Source: Flavobacterium frigoris PS1
GTDB taxonomy: Bacteria; Bacteroidota; Bacteroidia; Flavobacteriales; Flavobacteriaceae
Assembly: GCF_000252125.1 (NCBI RefSeq)
Contig: NZ_AHKF01000005.1
Span: 1-64,000, forward strand
Length of the DNA stretch: 64,000 nucleotides
Direction of reading: 5' to 3'
Both the position numbers and the translations under genes were made by a program. The notes under the pieces are model-generated. The model had not been told where the DNA came from and made no database searches. It saw nothing but the letters and a program-made list of their open reading frames with translations. How positions within the stretch are numbered: position 1 is the stretch's first letter; each line of letters begins with the position of its first letter. Below are positions 1 to 8,289 of the stretch, one piece after another.

Positions 1-3000
1 TAAATTATAGAGTTGAAGATGCTGCAGGCAATTTTGCTACTTGTTCGTATACTGTAACGGTAATTGATAATATTGCACCTACTATTTCTGCTCCCACAAA
101 CATAAGCGCAACAACTAACACAGCTTGTACAGCCACTGGTGTAGTACTTGGAACTCCAACAACTGGAGACAATTGCTCCGTTGCTTCTGTGACCAATGAT
201 GCCCCGACTGCTTTTCCAATAGGTAACACCACCGTGACGTGGACAGCAACGGATGGAAGTGGAAATACAAAAACAGCTACTCAATTGGTAACCGTAACAG
301 ATAACATTCTTCCAATTGCACGTTGCAAAAACATTTCTATTGTCTTAGATAATACCGGTAACGCTTCAATTACTGTAGATCAAATTAATGATAATTCTTC
401 TGATAACTGCGGAATCTCTTCTGTAGTAGCTTCAAAATTACTATTCAATTGTGGAAACCTAGGCAACAATTCGGTAACACTAACAGTTACAGATAACAGT
501 GGTAATAAAGCTAGCTGCATAGCAACAGTGACAATTACAAATCCTGCAGCAAATGCAACTATTAGTATCTCTGCTTCACCTAATACCGCTATATGCGTAG
601 GAACGAATATTACATTCACTGCTTCTCCTACTAATGCTGGAATTAACCCGCATTACCAATGGTACAAAAACGGAACTCCAGTTGGAACTGATAGCGCTAC
701 ATACTCTAATACTACTTTGTCAAATGGAGAAACAATATATGTCGAATTAAGATCTGGCCCATGTTCCACCTATGTTACCAGTAATACATTTACAGCTGTA
801 GTTAATGATTTACCAATTGTTAGTGCCCCTTCAAAAATATGCATGGGCTCTACAGGTACTCTATCACCTACAACTGGTGGAACTTGGGTCAGCAACAATA
901 CATTAATTGCTACTGTTACCAATGGCGGAGTTATCACAGCAGTTGCACCTGGTACAACGACTTTTAGATACACCAAAACCTCAACAACTTGTAGTAGTAC
1001 AACGATTCCAGTTACTATTTATGCTCTACCCATTGTAAGCTCTCCAACACAAGTTTGTGTTAACGAAACAAAAGTTCTTTCTCCTACAACAGGAGGAACT
1101 TGGACTAGTAGCAATACTTCTGTAGCTACTGTTAATAATGCTGGTGTTATAAGTGGAGTTGCTGTAGGAAATGCAACTTTTACATTTACAGATGGTATTT
1201 CAGGCTGTAGTCGCACAACAACTTCAGTATCAGTAAAAGCAATTCCTGTAATTTTATCTGCTAGTGCAACTCCATCCACGGTTTGCAGTGGAGAACAAAG
1301 TACTTTAGATGCTGTTGTTCAAGGTGCTACTAGTACCTCAACAACTCTTGTAAATTATAATTTTAATTCTGGAAACAACTATGGAGCCTTAGTCTCAAAT
1401 GCTGTAGCAGGCATTACGAGTTCGGTTACTAGTCTAACCATTCCTTTTGACCTTAATAACGGTGGAGTTGTCACAACTGGAACTGCATTTGTTCCTAATA
1501 CGGCTGGTAATTATTTAAATGCAGATGCCCCAGGTAAATCTTGGATATTTAGTCTAGGAGGCACTGATTTACCAAACTACACTTCATTTAAAATATACTT
1601 TCAAGCGCAAAGAGAAGATACTAAAAATACAAAAAAAGTCACAGTCTCCTATATGAAAAATGGAGGTACTACTTCTGTAATTATTGGTTCTGTATCCTTA
1701 AATAGCGACAATAGATGGTATGTAGGGACATTTACATTACTTGCGGGAGCAGCTAATCCTACTAATCTAGAAATCACTTTGGACATTTCAGGAAAAGGGA
1801 AAGATAATGTTAGAATCGATAATTTTCAAATACAAGGAATTAAATCGGGAGCAAGTTATTTATATTCATGGGTTGGATCTCCAACTGCTACGGCTGGACT
1901 TCCAACCAATGCGAGCGTACCATCTGTAAGCAACAAAACGATACCTGTCTACCCTACAGTTACTACAGAATATACTGTAACTGTAGCAAATACTGACGGG
2001 TGTATAGAAACAAAAAAAGTTACTGTAAATGTCTATCCAGACCCTAAATTGGAAATAACAGCCGATTATTGCTATGGTCCAAATCAAGTGAGATTATACG
2101 CCAACTCTTCTAGTCCAATTGGTAATTTAGTGTGGAGCACAGGGGAAACAGGCCCAAGCATAACTGTAGATACTGCACAATATGTTGAAGTTGTTGGAAC
2201 CACACCTGAAGGTTGTACTTATGTTGCTTCTTTAGAAGTTGCTCAAGAACTAGTGACAAATGGAAGCTTCACAGAAGGAAACACTGGCTTTACATCTGAC
2301 TATAATTATAAACCAGATGGCCCGGGTAATACCGAATTAGTAGATGACACAGGTAAAAATGGTTATTCCATTACAACAAATGGTCAAAATGTACATAATA
2401 ATTTCTGGGGAGAAGACCACACCGATAATTCAGTTGGAAATAGAAATTTCATGGCAGTAAACGGTCATGGAACCACATTAGTAGTATGGAAAGAAACGGT
2501 AACTGTTCAGCCAAATACCACTTATTATTTTTCAGCCTATGCCATGAGTTTAAATAGTGCAGGAAATAATGCTCAATTGCGATTTCAAGTTAATGGAACT
2601 CTAGTAGGAACTACTGCTGTTTTAGCGAATCATGGTCAAAGTAATTCCTCTACAGATAATTGGACCCGCTTTTATGGTACTTGGACATCTGGAACAAATA
2701 CTACTGCTGATGTTAACATTAGAGATCTACAAAGTGCGGCTTCAGGTAATGATTTTGGATTAGATGACATCTCTTTCGGTACATTATCTCCATTTTTAAC
2801 ACTCACCTCCGCAGCTGGAACAGACTCTCAAACTGTCTGTCAAGACAATTCGATTACAGATATTACCTATTCTGTAGGTAGCGGGATTAGTGCTCCTAAT
2901 GTTACTGGCCTACCTTCCGGTATAACTTCATCTTTTAACGGAATTACTCTTCTATTTACAGGTATACCAACCGCTTCTCCAGGCACATATCTTTATAAAA

Positions 3001-6000
3001 TCAAAACAACTGGATCATGTGGTACCCTAACCGCAACAGGAACGATCACAATCAATCCCGCAGCAATTGTAAATGCAGGCACAGACATTGCTCTATGTTC
3101 TACCACAACAAATGTTCCTATGGCAGCAACATTAGGAGGAAGTGCAACTTCTGGAATATGGACTGGTGGAACAGGTAGTTTTAGCAATAATACTCCAACC
3201 GCACTTTACACACTTGGCGCCGGAGATACTGGAACCGTTACTCTAACGTACACTACTAATGATCCTGATAGCGCGGGACCATGTCTAGTTGTTTCTGACA
3301 CCGTAGACCTTATCATTACCCCAAATTTTGCTGCTAATGCAGGTACAGTTACCACAACTTTGAATTGTGCCGATACTACTGTAACACTAGCCGCAAACGG
3401 CGCTATTGGCCAATGGGCGGTAACTTCGGGCCAAGCAGCTGGATCATATAGTTTTTCTAACACAAGCAGTCCGACTTCAACTTTTACCGGGGAAAGTGGT
3501 GAGACTTATACTTTATCTTGGACAATAACAAACCTTTCTCCGTGCCCTCCTTCTGTAGATACTGTAACTTTCACAATTGCGAATTGTCTTAATATCTATT
3601 TTGATGGGGTAGACGACAATATAGATTTTGGCAATAATTTTAATTTAACCAATACCTTTAGCTTTGAAATTTGGGCAAAACCAAATGCTCTTAATGGATT
3701 TACTAAAACAATACTTTCAAAGAAAGATATAACTGACGTGAGTACTGGGTATGACTTAAGATTAGAAAACAACTCCATATCATTTTATTCCAATAATTCT
3801 AAAGTGCTAACCCATAACGGAATCAACAGCGACCGATGGTATCATATTGCCGTAACATTTGACGGAGCTACGTACAAGCTTTATTTTGACGGAATCGAAA
3901 TGGATTCTAAAAACGGAGCTGTTCCAATTACAAATAACTACAAATTTCTAATTGGGGCAATGAATAAATCAGGTAACAAAACCATAAATTATTTTAATGG
4001 TTCATTAGACGAATTAAGAATTTGGAATATTAGTTTAACCAATGAACAAATTCGCCAAATGATGAATCAGGAGATTATCAAAAATGGGAATAATGTAGAC
4101 GGGGCTGTTATCCCTTTACCAATTTCAGGTTTAACTTGGACTAATTTGGCCGGTTATTATAAAATGAATCAAGGAACCTCTGATGTTCTTGGAGGAAAAT
4201 TAAATGGGACAGGCTTTGTTTCCGGAAGATTACTTAAAATGACACAACCTCAAGAACAAACGGCTCCACTCCCTTATACAACAAGAGCAGATGACCAAGA
4301 CTGGAGTACAGACGAAACTTGGACAAATTATCCCGTATGGAATTATCCAAATAGCTTAGGTGTAAATGGAGATCCCATAGATTGGAATATTGTAAAGTTA
4401 TCCCACAATGTAAAATCTGGAAATAAAGACATTACTTTATTAGGTTTGATAATAGATTCCGATAAAAAATTAACAATAGCCGATCCCAATCAAGGTTTAG
4501 ACGAAAAAAACAATGGTCAAGGTTTATGGATTACCCATTACTTAAAATTAAACGGGGCAATCGATTTGGTTGGAGAATCTCAACTTGTTGAAAAAAGATA
4601 CACCCTGACTCAGTCTAGTGAAAGTATATTAGATGAAAGCAGTTCGGGTTATATCAAGCGCGATCAACAAGGCAAAAAGAGCAGTTTCAATTACAATTAC
4701 TGGTCTTCACCAGTTACTAAACAAAAACGGGCAAATAATGCAGCATACTCAATTGCAGAAGTTTTAAGGGACGGTACAGCTTCCGCGACTCCTAAAGCAA
4801 TAAATTTCGGCGACGGAGCATATTTCGCAGACGGACCGGTAACTGTCCCTATAAAAATAAGTAAACGATGGCTATATTCTTATAATTCGCCGACCCCGGG
4901 TTCCAATACGGCTTTGCAAAATTACTACCTCTGGAATTATATTGGAAATAGTGTTTCATTACAGGTCGGAGAAGGATTTACCATGAAAGGAACAGGCGGA
5001 CCTGCTTCTATTTTAGCAACACAGAATTATACATTTATAGGGAAACCAAACTCCGGAACTATAACTCGATATATTCCAATAGGGCAAACCTATCTGCTGG
5101 GAAATCCCTATCCATCAGCTCTAGATGCTGATGAATTTATAAAAGATAATTTGGAAGGAAGAGCCGGTCACAACGTAATTAATGGAGTACTTTTGTTTTG
5201 GGACCATTTTGGAACTTCAAATAATCATAATTTAGCACAATATGAAGGAGGTTATTCCACCTACACACTAATGGGGGGTGTTGCAGGAATTAATAATAGT
5301 CCATTAACATCAAATAACCTTGCGCAAGGACTTAAAGCACCTGAACGTTATATCGCTGTGGGCCAAGGTTTCTTTGTTACTGCATCTTTAGACCCTGGAA
5401 TAAAAGGAACAACTGCGACAGTTGATGGCGGAGATATCAGCTTTAAAAATAGTCAAAGGACATTTGAACGAGAAGCAGCTGCAAGTTCGCTCTTTATGAA
5501 ACAAAAAGCGACCGACAAATCAAGTATCGCCAAAAAAGACACAAGATTAAAAATAAGGCTGGGATTCAACTCCACTGCTGGTGCACATCGTCAATTATTA
5601 CTTGGAGCAGACGCTAACACTACGAATCAATTTGATATTGGATATGACGCACAAATGCTTGACACGAATGCCAATGACATGTACTGGCAGTTTAGTGATC
5701 GTCAGTTTATTATTCAGGCAGTTCCCAATTTCAACGCTGACCAAATAATTCCTTTTGGCATTAACGCCACTAAAGCAGGTGACGCCACTATAAAAATTGA
5801 TGCGTTAGAAAACATACCTAATGATCTCGAAATTTATTTATATGACAATGTAACTGGAATTTATCATGACATAAGAAATAATGTTTTCCCAATTTCACTT
5901 GCTGTTGGAAGATACGATAACCGATTCTCTATACGTTTTGCCAATAAAACACTTGATGTGAACAGTTATGATTTACCGGATAGCATATCGGTGTATTTTA

Positions 6001-6224
6001 CAAATAAGGATAAAACCCTAAACATAGAAAACAACTTCATAGACCGCACAGTAAATAAAATATACCTCTTTAACATATTGGCGCAAAACATTTCTAATTG
6101 GGACGTTAAAGAAAGAGAACAAACCAGTATCAAAATTCCAATAAAAAATGTTCCGTCGGGCGTTTATATTGTGAAGCTCAAAACGACTAAGGGAGATTTT
6201 AGCAAAAAAATAATTATTCGCTAA
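1..6224 (+). CDS. Giant multidomain T9SS-secreted surface protein (HYR, Ig-like, LamG domains), 5' partial
   Basis: The frame is open to the left edge of the window, so the start lies upstream; a GTG at 189 falls inside a domain and is not a believable start. Domains by position: an HYR domain (about 60-300), a second HYR/cadherin-like unit (about 310-545), an Ig-like unit with a W-Y-K-N-G core (555-800), two tandem Big_2-like repeats (811-1250), a jelly-roll-like insert (about 1345-1840), a second carbohydrate-binding-like jelly roll (about 2266-2790), further Ig-like units, and a LamG/concanavalin-like domain (about 3590-4075; motif FDGVDDNIDFG). The last 80 residues, ending in GVYIVKLKTTKGDFSKKIII plus R, match a T9SS type A sorting domain. 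The protein is therefore expected to cross the outer membrane by T9SS and be anchored or released at the surface, probably as an adhesin. The ligand is unknown. Confidence 0.9.
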   Translation, partial: NYRVEDAAGNFATCSYTVTVIDNIAPTISAPTNISATTNTACTATGVVLGTPTTGDNCSVASVTNDAPTAFPIGNTTVTWTATDGSGNTKTATQLVTVTDNILPIARCKNISIVLDNTGNASITVDQINDNSSDNCGISSVVASKLLFNCGNLGNNSVTLTVTDNSGNKASCIATVTITNPAANATISISASPNTAICVGTNITFTASPTNAGINPHYQWYKNGTPVGTDSATYSNTTLSNGETIYVELRSGPCSTYVTSNTFTAVVNDLPIVSAPSKICMGSTGTLSPTTGGTWVSNNTLIATVTNGGVITAVAPGTTTFRYTKTSTTCSSTTIPVTIYALPIVSSPTQVCVNETKVLSPTTGGTWTSSNTSVATVNNAGVISGVAVGNATFTFTDGISGCSRTTTSVSVKAIPVILSASATPSTVCSGEQSTLDAVVQGATSTSTTLVNYNFNSGNNYGALVSNAVAGITSSVTSLTIPFDLNNGGVVTTGTAFVPNTAGNYLNADAPGKSWIFSLGGTDLPNYTSFKIYFQAQREDTKNTKKVTVSYMKNGGTTSVIIGSVSLNSDNRWYVGTFTLLAGAANPTNLEITLDISGKGKDNVRIDNFQIQGIKSGASYLYSWVGSPTATAGLPTNASVPSVSNKTIPVYPTVTTEYTVTVANTDGCIETKKVTVNVYPDPKLEITADYCYGPNQVRLYANSSSPIGNLVWSTGETGPSITVDTAQYVEVVGTTPEGCTYVASLEVAQELVTNGSFTEGNTGFTSDYNYKPDGPGNTELVDDTGKNGYSITTNGQNVHNNFWGEDHTDNSVGNRNFMAVNGHGTTLVVWKETVTVQPNTTYYFSAYAMSLNSAGNNAQLRFQVNGTLVGTTAVLANHGQSNSSTDNWTRFYGTWTSGTNTTADVNIRDLQSAASGNDFGLDDISFGTLSPFLTLTSAAGTDSQTVCQDNSITDITYSVGSGISAPNVTGLPSGITSSFNGITLLFTGIPTASPGTYLYKIKTTGSCGTLTATGTITINPAAIVNAGTDIALCSTTTNVPMAATLGGSATSGIWTGGTGSFSNNTPTALYTLGAGDTGTVTLTYTTNDPDSAGPCLVVSDTVDLIITPNFAANAGTVTTTLNCADTTVTLAANGAIGQWAVTSGQAAGSYSFSNTSSPTSTFTGESGETYTLSWTITNLSPCPPSVDTVTFTIANCLNIYFDGVDDNIDFGNNFNLTNTFSFEIWAKPNALNGFTKTILSKKDITDVSTGYDLRLENNSISFYSNNSKVLTHNGINSDRWYHIAVTFDGATYKLYFDGIEMDSKNGAVPITNNYKFLIGAMNKSGNKTINYFNGSLDELRIWNISLTNEQIRQMMNQEIIKNGNNVDGAVIPLPISGLTWTNLAGYYKMNQGTSDVLGGKLNGTGFVSGRLLKMTQPQEQTAPLPYTTRADDQDWSTDETWTNYPVWNYPNSLGVNGDPIDWNIVKLSHNVKSGNKDITLLGLIIDSDKKLTIADPNQGLDEKNNGQGLWITHYLKLNGAIDLVGESQLVEKRYTLTQSSESILDESSSGYIKRDQQGKKSSFNYNYWSSPVTKQKRANNAAYSIAEVLRDGTASATPKAINFGDGAYFADGPVTVPIKISKRWLYSYNSPTPGSNTALQNYYLWNYIGNSVSLQVGEGFTMKGTGGPASILATQNYTFIGKPNSGTITRYIPIGQTYLLGNPYPSALDADEFIKDNLEGRAGHNVINGVLLFWDHFGTSNNHNLAQYEGGYSTYTLMGGVAGINNSPLTSNNLAQGLKAPERYIAVGQGFFVTASLDPGIKGTTATVDGGDISFKNSQRTFEREAAASSLFMKQKATDKSSIAKKDTRLKIRLGFNSTAGAHRQLLLGADANTTNQFDIGYDAQMLDTNANDMYWQFSDRQFIIQAVPNFNADQIIPFGINATKAGDATIKIDALENIPNDLEIYLYDNVTGIYHDIRNNVFPISLAVGRYDNRFSIRFANKTLDVNSYDLPDSISVYFTNKDKTLNIENNFIDRTVNKIYLFNILAQNISNWDVKEREQTSIKIPIKNVPSGVYIVKLKTTKGDFSKKIIIR
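811..1250 (+). repeat. Two tandem Big_2-like repeats inside the giant adhesin gene
   Basis: Two adjacent units of about 71-75 residues each begin LPIVS.P and share the blocks LSPTTGGTW and (A/V)ATV..GV(I)..V. The first spans about 811-1023 and the second about 1024-1250. They resemble bacterial Ig-like group 2 domains. The units are similar at both protein and DNA level in the C-C-T-A-C-A-A-C-(T/A)-G-G block, consistent with an intragenic duplication. Confidence 0.7.
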
Positions 6225-6344
6225 CTAGAAAATATGGTAATCAAATTGGATTTTAATTCTATTTGGGATTTAAAAAGCAACATTAATTTAAGTAAAACAC
6301 ATTCGAATTTTATTTACATTTAGTTACCAATTAAAAAATGAAAA

Positions 6345-6593
6345 ATGAAAAGAATACTTATACTTGCTACATTTGTTTTATTTACTATTAATTCAAATGC
6401 ACAAGACGAAAAAAAAGCCGTTAAAAAGGAAGCTAAAAAAGAATCTTGTTGTGCTATAAAAGCTGATAATCACAAAGCAATGACTGCTGAAGAGCTAACC
6501 AAATGCCAGGCAAAATGCAAAGCCGAGGGCAAGAAATGCGATGCGAAAATGGTGGCAACTGAAAAAAAAAAGTGTTGCGCTAAGAAAGCATAA
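6345..6593 (+). CDS. Small exported Lys/Cys-rich protein of unknown function
   Basis: This 82-residue protein has a clear signal peptide (MKRILILATFVLFTINSNAQ, cleavage probably after the NAQ) and a mature part dominated by lysine with seven cysteines, including two CC pairs and a CxxxC spacing. I do not recognise a named family. The Cys spacing could bind metal or form disulfides, but no catalytic motif is visible. An ATG seven bases upstream is in another frame. A strong palindromic terminator follows immediately, and the gene is 120 bases downstream of the giant adhesin gene, so it is probably a separate transcription unit; a near-consensus -7 box (TACATTTA) lies about 25 bases upstream of the start. 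Confidence 0.75.
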   Translation: MKRILILATFVLFTINSNAQDEKKAVKKEAKKESCCAIKADNHKAMTAEELTKCQAKCKAEGKKCDAKMVATEKKKCCAKKA

Positions 6594-6608
6594 TTTACTT
6601 TTAATAAA

Positions 6609-6642
6609 ATAAACGCCGCTAAATTTAGCGGCGTTTATTTAT
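6609..6642. terminator. Bidirectional rho-independent terminator
   Basis: A 34-base perfect palindrome with a GC-rich core (cgccgct/agcggcg) flanked by A and T runs lies between two convergent genes, the small Cys-rich protein on plus and the DUF4442 protein on minus. The symmetry means it can end transcription from both sides. Confidence 0.9.
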
Positions 6643-6677
6643 TGAATTCTAGTTTTAGTAAAACTTGAATTTATTTT

Positions 6678-7130
6678 TTATTTAACTCTTACACTCCATT
6701 CAAAATCCATTTCGGAAACCTGTTCTCCTTTTTCATTTGTCCCAATAGATTTCATCCAGAAGGTCTGTCCCTCTCCTGTTGTCAAGGTTTCATGAATCGC
6801 ATTTTCTATTAGGTGTCCATCATTACAAACAAATGTTATTCTTCCCGTTGCTTTTTTTGTAAAAGATGATTTATTATTGGCAACTAGCATCGAAATCTTC
6901 TTTCCACTTTTTTGAATTTGGTATATTACCAAAGCTCCTGTCGACAGTTCGGCAGCCATTGCCTGAACAGCAAAATACATGGAGTTAAATGGATTCTGAT
7001 TAATCCAGCGGTGCTTAACAGACACCACACATTTATTCTCTCCTACTTCCTTTACTCTTACTCCACATAAAAATGCTGAAGGCAATTTGAAAAATAGAAA
7101 TTTATTAAGTTTAGATGCTGTAAGATTCAT
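6678..7130 (-). CDS. DUF4442 hotdog-fold protein (possible acyl-CoA thioesterase)
   Basis: A 150-residue soluble protein that resembles the DUF4442/PaaI-like hotdog fold. The block NPFNSMYFAVQAMAAELSTG matches the helix region that packs into the hotdog sheet and carries the family's N-x-x-x-S-M-(Y/F)-F-A pattern. The family is related to acyl-CoA thioesterases but most members have no proven substrate, so function is inferred only from fold. It is transcribed alone on minus, ends at the shared palindromic terminator, and has a TATTTTTG -7 box on the minus strand at 7156-7163. Confidence 0.8.
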   Translation of the reverse strand: MNLTASKLNKFLFFKLPSAFLCGVRVKEVGENKCVVSVKHRWINQNPFNSMYFAVQAMAAELSTGALVIYQIQKSGKKISMLVANNKSSFTKKATGRITFVCNDGHLIENAIHETLTTGEGQTFWMKSIGTNEKGEQVSEMDFEWSVRVK

Positions 7131-7246
7131 TTTCGTTGGTTTTTTTGCTAATATACAAAAATATACTATGCGTACATATAAAATATATTTGTTAAAATTA
7201 TGTTAACATTTACTACTATGCGATACAAGATACTGTCTTTTGGCCA

Positions 7247-7254
7247 TATATTTG
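7247..7254 (+). promoter_or_regulatory. Bacteroidota-type -7 promoter box (TATATTTG) for the DUF4870 gene
   Basis: TATATTTG matches the TAnnTTTG consensus used by the Bacteroidota primary sigma factor. It is 71 bases upstream of the DUF4870 ATG. I do not see a good TTG at the usual -33 spacing. Confidence 0.5.
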
Positions 7255-7325
7255 TATAAGAAATTACTATGTAAGCTAAGCGGAATTAGTTATGGTTTTT
7301 CAATCATCAATCAAAATCAAAAAAA

Positions 7326-7781
7326 ATGGAAACAATCACCGAAAAAAATGCAGCTACTTTTACACACTTAAGTTCTTTAACCCAATATTTTTTCCCTTTT
7401 GGAAATTATATATTTCCAATACTAATTTGGACTTCAAAAAAGGACAAATCAGAATTTGTAGATCACAATGGAAAACAAGTACTTAATTTTCAACTGAGTT
7501 TGCTACTGTATTCTTTAGTACTTATTGCAATAGCAATTCCTATTTTCATCATCACGATTTTTAGTAACATTCCTTTTAACGCGATAATACATGATGACAA
7601 CTTCGTTATCAATAACTTTAATTTTGACAACAACATGGGCTTATTGACTATAGGAATAATTGCAGTGCTAATTTTTGGACTATTAAAAGTATCAGAATTT
7701 TTCTTAATCATATATGCAGCAATCAAAACATCTAACGGAGAGCGATTTAAATATCCTATAACAATTCCATTTATAAAATAA
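7326..7781 (+). CDS. DUF4870 domain integral membrane protein
   Basis: A 151-residue protein with the DUF4870 (Tic20-like) layout: an N-terminal amphipathic segment with HLSSLTQYFFPFGNYIFPIL, then the conserved (F)VDHNGKQVLNFQLS block and two or three hydrophobic segments (about residues 18-35, 55-80, 105-130). The family's biochemical role is unknown. In Bacteroidota, DUF4870 genes often sit next to PspC/DUF2807 genes, as here, which suggests an envelope-stress role by association only. A structured RNA element lies just after the stop codon and before padR. An overlapping ORF at 7292 in another frame is a shadow. Confidence 0.85.
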   Translation: METITEKNAATFTHLSSLTQYFFPFGNYIFPILIWTSKKDKSEFVDHNGKQVLNFQLSLLLYSLVLIAIAIPIFIITIFSNIPFNAIIHDDNFVINNFNFDNNMGLLTIGIIAVLIFGLLKVSEFFLIIYAAIKTSNGERFKYPITIPFIK

Positions 7782-7785
7782 AAAT

Positions 7786-7890
7786 CGTAGCCCTGCTGGA
7801 AGTGGCATATCCCGAATTAGAAAAACAAGGCTTTTTCAGTCGTAGTTTTAATTAATCGGGAATATAGCGGACAGCGGGTATAGCTTCTAA
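7786..7890 (+). ncRNA. Structured intergenic RNA element, copy 1 (candidate Flavobacteria RNA motif)
   Basis: The sequence folds into nested arms. A basal stem pairs CCC-t-GCTG (7790-7797) with CAGC-GGG (about 7872-7878). A long arm pairs ATATCCCGA.TTA with TAAT.CGGGAATAT, and a terminal hairpin pairs GAAAAA with TTTTTC. Conserved blocks TAGCCCTG, AGTGG and TAGCT(T/C)C recur in a second copy at 58784-58878 on minus. I recall very similar elements scattered in Flavobacterium genomes, possibly the Rfam Flavo-1 family, but cannot confirm the name. It lies between DUF4870 and padR and is read in the same direction. It may be a free small RNA or part of the padR leader. Confidence 0.6.
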
Positions 7891-7920
7891 TAAAAATCAT
7901 CATCAATCATCAATCAAAAA

Positions 7921-7950
7921 ATGAACTGTTTAATCAAAAAACAAAAATGA
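7921..7950 (+). promoter_or_regulatory. Nine-codon upstream ORF just before padR
   Basis: ATG at 7921 opens MNCLIKKQK and stops at 7950, four bases before the padR ATG. The short spacing would allow re-initiation or coupling of padR translation. No database support is available, and A-rich leaders in this phylum often contain chance ATGs. Confidence 0.3.
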
Positions 7951-7954
7951 AATT

Positions 7955-8284
7955 ATGAACATTGAAAACACAAAAGCACAGATGCGTAAAGGTGTTCTCG
8001 AGTTTTGCATCTTGTCTGTATTAAAAGAAAAAGATGCATACACATCGGAAATATTAGACACCTTAAAAAACGCAAAATTACTCGTAGTAGAGGGTACTAT
8101 TTACCCACTGCTAACCCGATTAAAAAACGACGGATTACTTAGCTATCGCTGGGAAGAATCCACATCAGGACCGCCACGAAAATATTACGGCCTTACTGAA
8201 ATAGGACAAACATTTTTAAACGAACTAAATGGCACGTGGACCGAACTATCTGACGCCGTAAATCTAATCACAAACCAAAAATAA
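7955..8284 (+). CDS. PadR family transcriptional regulator
   Basis: This 109-residue protein is a compact (subfamily 2) PadR repressor. It has the N-terminal winged helix with the family block KGVLEFCILSVLKEKDAYTS, the recognition helix and wing containing VEGTIYPLLTRLKNDGLLS, and the GPPRKYYGLTEIG motif. It ends with a short dimerisation helix. PadR proteins bind palindromes upstream of their own operons and are released by ligands or stress. It is the first gene of a tight unit: the next gene (PspC) starts five bases after its stop and DUF2807 follows two bases after that, so PadR very likely controls these envelope genes. Confidence 0.93.
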   Translation: MNIENTKAQMRKGVLEFCILSVLKEKDAYTSEILDTLKNAKLLVVEGTIYPLLTRLKNDGLLSYRWEESTSGPPRKYYGLTEIGQTFLNELNGTWTELSDAVNLITNQK

Positions 8285-8289
8285 GAGTC

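Noticed and set aside
189..191. GTG as start of the giant adhesin
   Set aside because: The frame is open to the window edge and the GTG is in the middle of an HYR domain.
7292..7486. Overlapping ORF at the start of the DUF4870 gene
   Set aside because: It is a shadow in another frame of the DUF4870 gene.
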